A stretch of 64,000 nt of DNA from JAJDTT01 sp965116695 (GCA_965116695.1 OZ220706.1:4464001-4528000); one strand, 5' to 3'. Shown: positions 17,145 through 26,375, counted from the stretch's first letter. Numbers and translations: made by a program. Notes: a model not told the origin generated them from the sequence alone.

Positions 17145-18938
17145 CTAGTTCGCCGGAGACGAAGGAGACTTCAGGGTCCAAGAGGCTGCGAAAGTCGAAC
17201 CTGGGGTAATGAACTTCAACAGAGCTCGACCCGTAGTGACGAATGCGCGATCCGTTGCTTTCTCGTCCATGACCAGAGTACCAGCGTTAAAGGTCCGCAC
17301 GTCCGTAGCGGGAACACCATCGGCATCCTCGAACAATGTGCCGGTCGCAATATCGTCATCTCCATAGTCGTGCTTACATTCCAATCCGGTGCGCATGAAC
17401 TTTATCCAACCCGGAGAGGCGTTCATCGTGAGAACCATGTCGGCACCGAGACCCGCAAAGTCGCCCGTGCCGTCGACCGCTGAGGGAACGATGCTGGTCA
17501 GATGGTCCAGAGTCCAAGGCCCCATGATCATGCCTTCTTCGTTGAGGTTGCCATCGGCGTCCTCGTTGCAATCGCCGGCATCGGTCCAGACCCGAATGCC
17601 GTCGACGATGATCTTGGTTCCCGGCGGAGGCTCAGGATTGTCCGCGCCACCGAATACCGGACCTTCTTGAGCAGCAGGATTCGGCAATGCATCACCCATG
17701 CTGTCCATGAGAGTCACCATGTAGCCAGTCTTGGCCGCCATCAGCTTGTATTCGCCGGGTGCACCGAATTCATCCGCGACTGATAGCATCAGCATGATCT
17801 GCTGGGATTCCGCACCTCCGCCGTGAAGAGCCGGCAGCACCAGAGCTCCCATGTCGTTGAGGCCTCTTTGCGTCCGGGGAGAACCGTCAGCCGTGTTGTC
17901 GATTTTTCCGCCGCCATTTGTTGGCGTAGGGTCATCCGTGCCAGCCATATTGGCGCCTTCGTTCGTATAGCCGGAAACGGCATTTTCTATCGACGTCTCG
18001 GCGCCACCGGCGTCCTTTTCGGCCAATCGGCCACCAGCCTCGCCGGCGGCTCCTACATCAGTGCCGTTCAGAGCTTGGTAATCCTGGATACCAAACGCCA
18101 TGGCGTTGGCCGTGTTGTCAACGGACGGACGGATGATCGGCGTGCCACCCCAGGATAGGGTCTGGTCGGCTCCGCCCGCGGCGGTAGTGACCAGCGCCTC
18201 GGTGAAATGACCAGTCAGGTGGTTGAACGAGACGGGAATGGCGTTTTCGACGGTCATTTTGCCGACGTTTTTGGACGAGTTGTCATCATCGGTGCCATCA
18301 TCCGCTTCGGTCGCAGGCTTGGTCCGAGCGTATCTATTGTTGATTACTGGGTCCGCGGGTGCCGGATCAGGGACTGCGGCTTGGGCACCGGACGTAAGAA
18401 CCCCACCATTGTCGATATTGTCCGTACCATGCAGGTCTTCAGCAAGAAAGTCGGGGAAGAGGACATTCACCCTGGGCTCATCATTTGTATTTGTATGGGC
18501 CGCTGCTTCCCCCGTCGCAGCCACAGTTACATCAGTACCAGCCGGGAGACCATCCAGATTGGCTCCCACCGCCGTGACGGCGATCACAAAGTGGCCGGAA
18601 TTTTCTTTGCCGGTCCCCGTGATGAATTCACCCGCGTTCGTGGCAGGGTCCGAGCCCGGAATCGTATGGTCGAACGGGTTGACCAGAACGTTCGAGTCGG
18701 CCGGTAGTACCCTCAGGTACCAGAGAATCATCTCCATCTCGTCGTTGTAGTACTGAACCAGCACCGTAACCGCCTGACTGCTGTGGGCGTTTGCAACGGA
18801 GATGTAGTTCGTATGGGCCGTGTTGCTCTGGAAGATCAACTGCGACCCCTTGTCGGCGGCGAGCCCCTGATCCACGACCGCAGTGGTGCCAAGGATCAGG
18901 ACAGCGCCCAGAACCAGAATTTTAAGGATCGATTTCAT
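17145..18938 (-). CDS. Large secreted protein of unknown function
   Basis: 597 residues that I cannot assign to a named family. A signal peptide (MKSILKILVLGAVLILGTT, cleavage near residue 28) is followed by an acidic, Ala/Gly/Asp/Asn/Thr-rich beta-type sequence. The N-terminal domain is the most ordered part (LIFQSNTAHTNYISVANAHS, then VLVQYYNDEMEMILWYLRVLP). A few Cys are present in the last third (DAGDCNED, GLECKHDYG). No lipobox, LPXTG or PEP anchor is seen. AAGGAG lies 7 nt before the ATG, and a terminator follows. The codon choice is less GC-biased than in the neighbours, hinting at transfer or high expression. The gene lies between two opposite palindromes and near a recombinase. Confidence 0.7.
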   Translation of the reverse strand: MKSILKILVLGAVLILGTTAVVDQGLAADKGSQLIFQSNTAHTNYISVANAHSSQAVTVLVQYYNDEMEMILWYLRVLPADSNVLVNPFDHTIPGSDPATNAGEFITGTGKENSGHFVIAVTAVGANLDGLPAGTDVTVAATGEAAAHTNTNDEPRVNVLFPDFLAEDLHGTDNIDNGGVLTSGAQAAVPDPAPADPVINNRYARTKPATEADDGTDDDNSSKNVGKMTVENAIPVSFNHLTGHFTEALVTTAAGGADQTLSWGGTPIIRPSVDNTANAMAFGIQDYQALNGTDVGAAGEAGGRLAEKDAGGAETSIENAVSGYTNEGANMAGTDDPTPTNGGGKIDNTADGSPRTQRGLNDMGALVLPALHGGGAESQQIMLMLSVADEFGAPGEYKLMAAKTGYMVTLMDSMGDALPNPAAQEGPVFGGADNPEPPPGTKIIVDGIRVWTDAGDCNEDADGNLNEEGMIMGPWTLDHLTSIVPSAVDGTGDFAGLGADMVLTMNASPGWIKFMRTGLECKHDYGDDDIATGTLFEDADGVPATDVRTFNAGTLVMDEKATDRAFVTTGRALLKFITPGSTFAASWTLKSPSSPAN

Positions 18939-19026
18939 TTTTTTACTCCTTGATTGCTTGGTTGAAACAAAAACAAATTGTGAACATCGGCCTCACGCCC
19001 CTCCCATAGGCTGTGCTCCTCCTCTA

Positions 19027-19052
19027 CTTCCGATAATTTCGGTTATCGGAAG
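19027..19052 (-). repeat. Palindrome B (recombinase-site-like)
   Basis: Perfect 10-bp arms CTTCCGATAA and TTATCGGAAG flank the 6-bp core TTTCGG, which is CCGAAA on the minus strand. It is the near-copy of palindrome A in opposite orientation, 88 bases upstream of the secreted-protein start codon and about 480 bases from the tyrosine recombinase stop. Confidence 0.65.
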
Positions 19053-19261
19053 CTCCCAGAGGGCGCGAATGGCACGTAAGCAATCTGTTTATGGCAGCGT
19101 TATTCGTCGTGGCGCACTGCGAGAAGGCGGTTTCGGGGGGCAGTCGTCAGAACGGTTGAGCGGCGGCGGCGTTCATGCGGAAACGGGCCGCGCCCCGGTC
19201 CTTCAATGGCGGGCTGAAACGATGACTGGTGGGGTATTCGGCGATGCGGATGGGATTGCCG

Positions 19262-19275
19262 GCAGGACGTCCTGC
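19262..19275 (+). promoter_or_regulatory. 14-bp palindrome upstream of a small ORF
   Basis: GCAGGACGTCCTGC is perfectly self-complementary and ends 17 bases before the ATG of the 60-codon ORF at 19293. It could be an operator; this is inference from position only. Confidence 0.35.
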
Positions 19276-19292
19276 GATTCGAAAGGAACACT

Positions 19293-19475
19293 ATGAAACC
19301 GACGAGGATCCGTCGCGACGGCCGGCCCTGGGGCCGGAAGGGCAGCATCTTGAAAACTCTGCAGATCCGCAATCTCAAAGTGGACTTGCCGGCCACGGAG
19401 ATCGCCAGTCGACTGCTCGAACAAACGGAGCCGCCTGACCCGGGTCGCCGAATCGTTTCCAACCCCAGGGACTGA
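19293..19475 (+). CDS. Small basic protein, hypothetical
   Basis: A 60-residue ORF with a well-placed ribosome site (GAAAGGA, 6 nt before ATG) and a palindrome just upstream. The protein is basic at the N-terminus (MKPTRIRRDGRPWGRKGS) with an amphipathic middle (LQIRNLKVDLPATEIASRLLEQ). It could be a DNA-binding or accessory factor, but I recognise no family. It is convergent with the tyrosine recombinase gene. The support is the start context, not homology. Confidence 0.4.
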   Translation: MKPTRIRRDGRPWGRKGSILKTLQIRNLKVDLPATEIASRLLEQTEPPDPGRRIVSNPRD

Positions 19476-19529
19476 GACTGCCGTTTTCCGACCGGGTTGG
19501 CGAAAAAGAATGAAACGAGTCCGGCGCCA

Positions 19530-20579
19530 TCACGATTCCCTGCCGTACCGGATCCGCGCCACGGGTCCGCGGGATGCCCGCTGCCCCCGGACATACCGGC
19601 CCGGCATACGCGGAGAGGTCCAGCGGCCGGCCTGCTGGAGCTCCACCAGAGAGGCTCCCCGAAGGGCCAGGGACTGAGCCGACCCCACCCGGAGCGAGTG
19701 CCCGGAGATTCGGACGCCGTCGATACCCGCCTGCCTCGCCCTCTTCTGGATGATGCTCCGAACGCTTCGCGAACTGAGGGAGCCCTCCTGGACGGTGCCC
19801 CCGACCCGAACCGGTCGAAACAAGGGTCCGGAATCGAAGCCTGCGGCGATTCTCCAGGCGCGGGTCCTCCGCATGGTGAGCGCTCCAAGGAAAAGAACCG
19901 CTCCCTCCCCCTCCTGATCGGTCTTGGAATCATGAATCGTGAGCAGGCCGGCCCCTCCGTCGTCCTCCCGGATGTCGGAACACTGCAGCGCGGCAACTTC
20001 CGAGACCCGAAGCATGGCGTCGGACATGATCGAGACCAGGGCCGCATCACGGAACGCGGAAAGGGACCCCGGCTCGACGGCCATGATGAGGGCCGCGATG
20101 ATATCGGCCATCTCCCAACCGATGCCCTCCACTTGACCCCGGCCTCTCTTTCGCCCCTCGCGCCGGAACCCGGTCAGGACCCGATCCGTAGCCGGCCCCG
20201 CAGGGGAGGGCGCTCCCGTGGCCTTGGCCTGAAAACGGACGGCGGCCACGACCATGTTGGCTGTGGCTGGGGATCGGCCCCGGTGAAACAGAGAGGCGAG
20301 GTAGCTGGCAAGCCAACCGTCCGTGAGGCGGGCATCGTGTTTGTCCAGGTAGTCCTGCAAACGCTGCAGGGCGCCCCGGTAGGCGCGGCGCGTGTTTTTC
20401 GAAAGAGATGCGGCGGCAAGATCGACGACCCTCCCGGGAGCATCGGCCAGGGATGAATCGGAAGCCGGGACGGCGATCGAATCTCTCTGGCCATCGGAAT
20501 GGCAGTCGGGCGGATGGGGGTCGACAGGTCTCGGGCCGGGCATAAGGTCTTCCGTTTCTACCCAATGGGGCACATCCAT
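19530..20579 (-). CDS. Tyrosine recombinase (phage integrase/XerD-like)
   Basis: A 349-residue site-specific recombinase. An N-terminal SAM-like arm-binding domain (residues about 60-150, SKNTRRAYRGALQRLQDYL) precedes the catalytic domain. The active-site set is visible: Arg in MLRVSEVAAL, Lys in DSKTDQEG, His-x-x-Arg in SGHSLRVG, Trp in AGRWTS and the nucleophile Tyr in PGRYVRGQ. The first 50 residues are low in order, so a later start is possible. It has no phage neighbours. The nearest DNA with core-site geometry is palindrome B, 480 bases away, so local inversion or integration control is a reasonable role. Confidence 0.9.
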   Translation of the reverse strand: MDVPHWVETEDLMPGPRPVDPHPPDCHSDGQRDSIAVPASDSSLADAPGRVVDLAAASLSKNTRRAYRGALQRLQDYLDKHDARLTDGWLASYLASLFHRGRSPATANMVVAAVRFQAKATGAPSPAGPATDRVLTGFRREGRKRGRGQVEGIGWEMADIIAALIMAVEPGSLSAFRDAALVSIMSDAMLRVSEVAALQCSDIREDDGGAGLLTIHDSKTDQEGEGAVLFLGALTMRRTRAWRIAAGFDSGPLFRPVRVGGTVQEGSLSSRSVRSIIQKRARQAGIDGVRISGHSLRVGSAQSLALRGASLVELQQAGRWTSPRMPGRYVRGQRASRGPVARIRYGRES

Positions 20580-20822
20580 TAAATGCAGTTATCAGAACCA
20601 GTCCATCCCATAAATTTCTCAGAATTTATTGCACCAACCGGCAATCTTTTCTGCGAACGGAATTCGATCACTTCAATACATTTAGATGCGTTGCCTCGTA
20701 GATTTCTTTTTCCAATCGAGTCGTTCATCGTTCAATAGGCACATTTAGTGGGTATTGGTTGGGAGGCAGGAAAGTCTCCCCCCAGGGGAGTTGCTATACT
20801 CTCCATCGACAAAGGCCGACTC

Positions 20823-21581
20823 ATGTTGAAACTGGAAAACAGGACCGCCCTGATGGTGGGGACGAAGCGGGTGGGCGCCCTGGTGGCGCGCCGACTGGCT
20901 CGGGCGGGTGTCCGGCTGGCGCTCAGCTACCGGGGTTCAAAGCGTGCCGCCGAAGTGCTTCAGGCGCAGTTGGAGCCTTTGACCCGAACCTGCCTGGTCC
21001 AGGCCGACGTGAGCCGGCCGGAGGATGTGGTTCGTCTGATGCGGACGGTCCGGGAGGAACTCGGGGAACTCTCGTTTCTGGTCAACCTGGCCTCGGGATT
21101 TCCGCGGGCTCCCTTGGAATCGTTGGACGCGGCCGCCTGGGAAGCCGCGGAACCGGCCGCCCGGGCCAACTATCTCCTGGCAGTCCACGCCTCCCGGAGC
21201 ATGCGGCGGAACCCGGGTCCGACCCGGGGACATCTGGTCTTCTTCAGCGACTGGGCCGCCGGAGGGACTCCCTACCGGAACTACCTCCCCTATCTCACCT
21301 CCAAGGCGGCCATCGACTTCATGACCCGCGCCTTCGCCGCCGAACTGGCTCCTCACGGCATTCTGGTCAACGCCATCGCTCCTGGCCCCACCATGCGCCC
21401 GCCGGAAATCAGCCGCGAGGACTGGGACCGCAGCGTGATTGCCCGGACACCCCTCCGGCGCGAGTCCGCTGCCGGCGAGATCGCCGAGATGATCGTGACC
21501 CTCCTGAAGAGCGAGACCATCACGGGCGAAACCATCCGGATCGACGCCGGCCGCCACCTGGCGGGTCCCGGCGTGGATTGA
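20823..21581 (+). CDS. Short-chain dehydrogenase, pteridine-reductase-like
   Basis: A 252-residue SDR starting at MLKLENRTALMVGTKRVG; a longer in-frame start at 20748 adds an unlikely N-terminus. The cofactor region GTKRVGALVARRLA followed by SYRGSKRAA resembles NADPH-using pteridine reductases. NLASGF replaces the usual NNAG, the catalytic Ser is in FFSDWAAGG, YxxxK is in YLTSK, and the end reads ITGETIRIDAGRHLAG. A TATACT box lies about 25 bases upstream. The substrate is unknown. It is followed by the Kelch gene 70 bases later. Confidence 0.82.
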   Translation: MLKLENRTALMVGTKRVGALVARRLARAGVRLALSYRGSKRAAEVLQAQLEPLTRTCLVQADVSRPEDVVRLMRTVREELGELSFLVNLASGFPRAPLESLDAAAWEAAEPAARANYLLAVHASRSMRRNPGPTRGHLVFFSDWAAGGTPYRNYLPYLTSKAAIDFMTRAFAAELAPHGILVNAIAPGPTMRPPEISREDWDRSVIARTPLRRESAAGEIAEMIVTLLKSETITGETIRIDAGRHLAGPGVD

Positions 21582-21651
21582 GCGCGCCCGCCGGCGGCGG
21601 GACGGACCCGCAGCTTGCAAGTTCCATGCCGGAAATGCAGTCTAGAAATCG

Positions 21652-22659
21652 ATGTTGCGGCCGATCTCACACGCGGTTTTGCTGCTGATTCTCCTGTCGG
21701 GAACCGCCGCGGCGGAGACCACGCTGACCTGGTCCAGGGGGCCGGACCTGGAGCTGCCGAGAGGCGGCTACAGCGCAGCCGTCTACCAGGAGGGAATTCT
21801 GGTCGTCGGGGGTGCCTACTGGCGGGACGGTGAGAAACTCTGGACCGATCGGGTCGACTTCTACGACCCCGAGGCCGAAGCCTGGTCGCAGAGGCCGTCT
21901 CTCCCCGAACCTCTGGGCTATGGGGGACTCGTCCGGATCGGGGAGGCGCTCTACTTGTTGGGCGGCGGCAACGGTCCCCAGCCCCAACGGAAGGTCTTCA
22001 AGCTGACCGAAACCGGCTGGACCGTGGTGGGAGAAAACCCGGCGCCCCGCTACCTGGCTTCGGTGGTGGCCGTCGGGTCTACCATCTACCTGATGGCGGG
22101 AAGCCTCAGCATGACCGATCTGGACCGTTGTACCGACGAGGTCTGGTCCCTGGACGTTTCCACCGGCGACTGGCAGAGATTGACGCCGATTCCGGGACCG
22201 CCCCGGGTGATTCACGCGGCAGCCGTTCTCGGGAACTCGGTGTACATCTTCGGAGGCTCCACCAAGGAAACGGGACGGCAACTGCGGAACCTGGACGACG
22301 CCTACCGGTTCGACACCGGGACCGGGCAATGGACCCAGTTGGGTCCGGCTCCGGTGCCGGCCCGGGCCTGGTGGGCCGAGCCGGTGGGCGAACTGATCTA
22401 CCTGTCCGGCGGGTACGCCCAGTCGTTTCAGGGGACCGTCTACGAATACGATCCTTCCGCAGACACCTACACCCTGGTTTCCCGCTTCGAGCCGGGCCTG
22501 GCGGATACCGAGTTCCTGCACCTGGACGGAGTGTTCTACGGGATTTCCGGTGAGGACAAGGGCCGGTCCCGCTTCCCCGGCCTTCTCATCGGCCGATTTC
22601 CGAAGGAGCCTTCCGGGGAGGAGTCCGAAGAGGACTCCGGGGAACCATCCGGCGAGTAG
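21652..22659 (+). CDS. Secreted Kelch-type beta-propeller protein
   Basis: 335 residues with a signal peptide (MLRPISHAVLLLILLSGTAAA) and about six Kelch-like repeats, each with a Gly-Gly pair after hydrophobics (YQEGILVVGGAYW, EALYLLGGGN, STIYLMAGS, NSVYIFGGST, ELIYLSGGYA). The tail is acidic and low in complexity (EEDSGEPSGE). Such propellers bind partners or carbohydrates; no galactose-oxidase copper site is evident. It precedes the YfhO-like gene by 51 bases and may share its transcript. Confidence 0.78.
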   Translation: MLRPISHAVLLLILLSGTAAAETTLTWSRGPDLELPRGGYSAAVYQEGILVVGGAYWRDGEKLWTDRVDFYDPEAEAWSQRPSLPEPLGYGGLVRIGEALYLLGGGNGPQPQRKVFKLTETGWTVVGENPAPRYLASVVAVGSTIYLMAGSLSMTDLDRCTDEVWSLDVSTGDWQRLTPIPGPPRVIHAAAVLGNSVYIFGGSTKETGRQLRNLDDAYRFDTGTGQWTQLGPAPVPARAWWAEPVGELIYLSGGYAQSFQGTVYEYDPSADTYTLVSRFEPGLADTEFLHLDGVFYGISGEDKGRSRFPGLLIGRFPKEPSGEESEEDSGEPSGE

Positions 22660-22710
22660 TCGAAGGATCGCCTTTCCCGTTTCCAGCGCCTCATTCATTC
22701 CCCGTAGCCG

Positions 22711-25140
22711 ATGCGCCTGAAAAGCGACGGACAGAATGAAACCCGGTGGACGGACTTCATTCGGCCCTACGGCCACCGGTATGCCGGGTTCTGCCTCGTG
22801 GTCCTCGCCTGGGCGGCCTGCTACTCACCCCTCTTGAGCGGTTTGAGGGTCGTCACCTACGACGCTCTGGCTCAGAACTTCCCCGCCGCCGCGTTTACGG
22901 CCAGGGCGATTCAGCAGGGGGATTCACCCCTTTGGAATCCGAACCTCTTTGCCGGACATCCCGCGTTGTCCGATCCCCAGATGTTCCTGTTCTCTCCCCT
23001 GTTCATGCCCTTGATGGTGCTGGGGGAGCCACATGACATCCACTGGTTCACCCTGGTCGTGGCCCTCCACGTTCTGTTGGGCGGGATCGGCTTTTACGTC
23101 CTGCTCCGGCGTCTGGACGCGGCACTGCTGCCGGCCGTGCTGGGCGCCACCGTCTTCATGTTCGGCGGGTACGCTCTGACACGGCTGCAACATACGACCA
23201 TGATCCTGAGCTACGCTTACTTCCCGTGGGCGCTGGCGCTCTTGCGGCGGTTGCTGAGCTCTCCCCGCGTTGGCGTTGCGGCAGGTCTCGGTCTGGCTGC
23301 CGGGGGCATGGCGGCACACGGCAACCAGGTGGCGTATTTGCTGTCGCTGGTTCTGGCCGCCGTCGCGGTGGCGGCGTTCTTCAGGGCGCCGGACAAGGCG
23401 GCGTTTCTACTGCGGAAACTGCCCTGGCTGGCCGCCGCCGGGATCCTTGGATTCCTGATTCTCCTGCCTCAGCTCTACGGCACTTTTTTGTTTCTGGATG
23501 ACAGCAACCGTCCCCATTACGAGTACGCGTTCGCGGCCCGGCAATCCATGTGGCCCTATATTCCGGCCACGCTGCTGGCGCCCGACCTCTTCGGCGCTCT
23601 CGGCGACAACTACGTGGGGCCGGATGATCGGACCGAGTCTCTGTTGTACGTGGGAGGCCTCGGTGTGTGGGTGCTGGGGTTCTGGGGCTTGTGGCGCGGA
23701 GTCCTCTGGAGGCGGCGCAACCTGTTCTTCCTCGCCCTGCTGGCGTCTTCCCTCCTCTACATGCTTGGCGATCTGACGCCGGCGTACCGTCTGTTTTACG
23801 AATTCATCCCGGGTGTCGCGCTCTTTCAGCGGCCCCTGGACGGCGGGTTCCTGCTCAACATCGCCTTGGCGGGCCTGATCGCCCTGGTGTCGGACGACGT
23901 GTTGCGAAGGGATCCGGAGGGGCTTCCGTCCCGGCGGACGCGACTGGCAGGACGGATGTGCCTGGCGCTTCTGGGGACGGCTTTCTTGGTCGCCGTATGG
24001 AAGGGCGTGACTCTGCACCAGGATTGGCGGCCGGTGCTGGAGGCCCTGGCGGCCGCCTCGGCCTGGGTATTCGCATCCGCGGTGGTCCTGTTTCTGTTGC
24101 CGCGCTGCGAACATCTGCGATGGCCGTTGTCTCTGACCCTTACGGCCCTCCTGGTGGCCAACCTGGGATGGGTGAACCTGAACCGCAGGATCAATGTGGT
24201 GCCGACCGGGAAAATCAGCCATCCCGGCGGGTTGCCGAGGGTCCACCGGCAAATCGTGGAGTTCATCGGCGAAAAAACGGCTCCCGCAGAGAGCGGCGCT
24301 CCCCCTCGCCGTGTCGACCTGATTTACGCCGGCGCGGAAATGTCGAACCTGCCCAATCTCTATCCGATTCACTCCATTTCGGGCGCCAATCCGTTTGTCT
24401 CCGGCCGCTACCAGATGTTTGCGGGCAAACGAAACGTCTACTCGGGACCGCCCTTGTTTTCTCCCATGATGCCCGGCTATGCATCGGAGGCATTGGACAG
24501 TCTCGACGTGAAATACGTGATCACCGCCCTGGACCTGGAAGAGTACGATTCGACTTACGATGCCGCCAAATTGCCGGTGGTGGAGCGCTTCGCCAACATC
24601 TCCGTCTACGAGAACCCGGATGCGCTTCCTCGCGTGCGCCTGCTGAACCGGTTCCAGGTCGCGTGCAGTAGAGAGCAGGCCGCCGAATTGCTGTCCAGCC
24701 CTTCCTTCTCCCACCATGGCAATGCCGTGGTCGAACTGCAGGACGGGCAGGTCCCCGAGTTGCAACGAGTTTTCGGCGCCAGGGCGACCCTTCCGTGCGC
24801 TGACGGCTCGAGTTTCGAGGTTTCAACCGAACCGGGCGGCCGGGATCGGGTCCGGATCGTGAGTTACGAGAACGACCGGGTCGAGGTGGTGGCCGACAGC
24901 GGACATCCGCGCCTGCTGGTCCTGGCGGATGTCCTCACCGAAGGATGGAAGGCCTGGCTGGACGGCCGGGAAGTACCGATCCACTACGCCAACTACGCTT
25001 TCCGGGGCGTGTTTCTGCCTCCGGGCCGCCACGAGATCAGCTTCCGGTTCCGGCCGTTCGACGCCGATGTCGCCGCCCGTGTCCTGCGGAGGATCCTCTC
25101 GGGCCGCGGCGACAACCCGGTGCCGATTCGCTACCGTTGA
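22711..25140 (+). CDS. YfhO-like polytopic membrane protein
   Basis: An 809-residue GT-C-fold-like membrane protein of the YfhO family. The N-terminal two thirds have about a dozen hydrophobic segments. The first extracytoplasmic loop carries the family block YDALAQNFPAAAFTARAIQQGDSPLWNPNLFAGHP (visible as GDSPLWNPNLFAG, then PQMFLFSP). The C-terminal 250 residues are a soluble beta-rich domain (VRIVSYENDRVEV, DGREVPIHYANYAFRGVFLPPGRH), typical of the family. In Firmicutes YfhO is linked to lipoteichoic-acid glycosylation, so a role in glycosylating surface polymers is inferred here. Confidence 0.85.
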   Translation: MRLKSDGQNETRWTDFIRPYGHRYAGFCLVVLAWAACYSPLLSGLRVVTYDALAQNFPAAAFTARAIQQGDSPLWNPNLFAGHPALSDPQMFLFSPLFMPLMVLGEPHDIHWFTLVVALHVLLGGIGFYVLLRRLDAALLPAVLGATVFMFGGYALTRLQHTTMILSYAYFPWALALLRRLLSSPRVGVAAGLGLAAGGMAAHGNQVAYLLSLVLAAVAVAAFFRAPDKAAFLLRKLPWLAAAGILGFLILLPQLYGTFLFLDDSNRPHYEYAFAARQSMWPYIPATLLAPDLFGALGDNYVGPDDRTESLLYVGGLGVWVLGFWGLWRGVLWRRRNLFFLALLASSLLYMLGDLTPAYRLFYEFIPGVALFQRPLDGGFLLNIALAGLIALVSDDVLRRDPEGLPSRRTRLAGRMCLALLGTAFLVAVWKGVTLHQDWRPVLEALAAASAWVFASAVVLFLLPRCEHLRWPLSLTLTALLVANLGWVNLNRRINVVPTGKISHPGGLPRVHRQIVEFIGEKTAPAESGAPPRRVDLIYAGAEMSNLPNLYPIHSISGANPFVSGRYQMFAGKRNVYSGPPLFSPMMPGYASEALDSLDVKYVITALDLEEYDSTYDAAKLPVVERFANISVYENPDALPRVRLLNRFQVACSREQAAELLSSPSFSHHGNAVVELQDGQVPELQRVFGARATLPCADGSSFEVSTEPGGRDRVRIVSYENDRVEVVADSGHPRLLVLADVLTEGWKAWLDGREVPIHYANYAFRGVFLPPGRHEISFRFRPFDADVAARVLRRILSGRGDNPVPIRYR

Positions 25141-25154
25141 CGGCTCCTCCCGTC

Positions 25155-25260
25155 CGAATCGCAGGGGCGACCCTTGTGTGTGTGGCCGCCCTCTTTCTGG
25201 CGGCGTGAACCGGCTTGAAACGAAGAGGGCGCCCACAAGGGGTGCCCCTCCATCCCTGGT
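25155..25260. repeat. Interspersed inverted-arm repeat, copy 2
   Basis: Arms GCAGGGGCGACCCTTGTGTG and GGGCGCCCACAAGGGGTGCC flank a short middle. It is in the opposite orientation to copies 1 and 3. With copy 3 it brackets the first MORN gene as an inverted pair. Confidence 0.75.
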
Positions 25261-25382
25261 TCTCCCGAACCACCGGAAAAACGGGGAAAGTCCTGGATCC
25301 AACTCGTAGCGCGCCCCTGCGGTATGATGCCGCGCGAACGATTTTTTGCCCGTGCACGCGAAGGATAAAGGAGAAGCGTTCC

Positions 25383-26375
25383 ATGACAGGTCCGATGCTT
25401 ACGATCATTGTTTCGCTCGTCTTGAGTGCCCCCGGTTTCGCCGGCCGCCTTCCCGCTGAGACCGCGGCGGGTCCGGGCCGTACCGTTTCGGGTGCTGAGT
25501 CCACGCCGGAGGGGGTCCGCTGCAAAGGCCAGCCTCACGGCACGTCCTGCTGGATGGAGTTGGACAACCAGCCGGGATGTTACGTCTGGAACAGCTACTT
25601 CCAGCAGGACGAGACCGTGTCTTGGACCGCGGGGTGCGCCGACGGGTTGGCGGACGGCAAAGGCACGCTGACGGAGGTCTGGGACGGGGGCAAGAAAAAA
25701 GAGGAAAAAACCGGGCGCATCGAAAAAGGAAAGCCACTCGGGCGATGGACCTACCGCGACCAGGATGGGAACGTCTCGGAGGGCACGTATGAGGAGGGGA
25801 TGCGTCACGGCGACTGGGTGGAGCGCCTGGCGAATGGGACCGTCCAGGAAGGCCCGTATGAGGCGGGGAAACGGCAGGGCAAGTGGTCCCTGCGCTTCGC
25901 ATCCGGGACCGTCATGGAGGGCTCGTTTGCGAAGGGGTACCAGGACGGCTCGTGGTCGTTGCGTTACGCCAACGGGAACGTTTCGGAAGGCTCGTACAAG
26001 GCGGGCAGGCGTCACGGTCACTGGGTGGAGCGCCTGGCGAACGGGACCGTCCAGGAAGGCCCGTACGAGGCCGGGAGGCGCCAGGGACCCTGGGTGTTGC
26101 GCTTCGCTTCCGGGACCGTGATGGAAGGCCCGTTCGTGGCGGGGAAGCGTCAGGGGCATTGGGTCGAGCGCTACGCGGATGGGGCCGTCCTGGAAGGCTC
26201 GTACGAGGCCGGGAAGGAGCAGGGCCACTGGGTTGAGCGTCTGGCGGACGGGACCATCCAGGAAGGCCCGTATGAGGACGGGAAGCGTCACGGATGGTGG
26301 TTCAAGCGCAGGAAAGGGGTCGTGGTTGAGGAAGCGTACTTTGTGAAGGGGGAAGGGGCCTGGGGCCAGAGTTAG
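25383..26375 (+). CDS. Secreted MORN/YwqK-type repeat protein 1
   Basis: 330 residues. The start is set by AAGGAG upstream of MTGPMLTIIVSLVLS, a signal peptide. A cysteine-containing head domain (CKGQPHGTSCWMEL, QPGCYVWNSYF, TAGCADGLADGKGT) precedes about nine 23-residue MORN-like repeats of the form GTVQEGPYEAGKRQGKWxLRFAS. The repeats alternate two subtypes (VERLANGTVQEGPY and LRFASGTVMEGPF), which suggests expansion by unequal crossing over. The paralogue at 27754 has the same architecture. Such repeats form extended beta meanders for protein or lipid contacts; the true function is unknown. Confidence 0.8.
   Translation: MTGPMLTIIVSLVLSAPGFAGRLPAETAAGPGRTVSGAESTPEGVRCKGQPHGTSCWMELDNQPGCYVWNSYFQQDETVSWTAGCADGLADGKGTLTEVWDGGKKKEEKTGRIEKGKPLGRWTYRDQDGNVSEGTYEEGMRHGDWVERLANGTVQEGPYEAGKRQGKWSLRFASGTVMEGSFAKGYQDGSWSLRYANGNVSEGSYKAGRRHGHWVERLANGTVQEGPYEAGRRQGPWVLRFASGTVMEGPFVAGKRQGHWVERYADGAVLEGSYEAGKEQGHWVERLADGTIQEGPYEDGKRHGWWFKRRKGVVVEEAYFVKGEGAWGQS

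Larger units (their letters stand above)
18939..19292. other. Intergenic stretch upstream of the secreted protein, holds palindrome B
   Basis: About 350 bases with no supported gene. The first 90 bases are the leader of the minus-strand secreted-protein gene, with an AT-rich tract before its ribosome site. I see no convincing -35/-10 pair between palindrome B and the start codon. Confidence 0.55.

Noticed and set aside
19530..20579. Tyrosine recombinase as part of an integron
   Set aside because: No IntI-specific extra helix was recognised, and no series of attC-like sites with cassettes follows.
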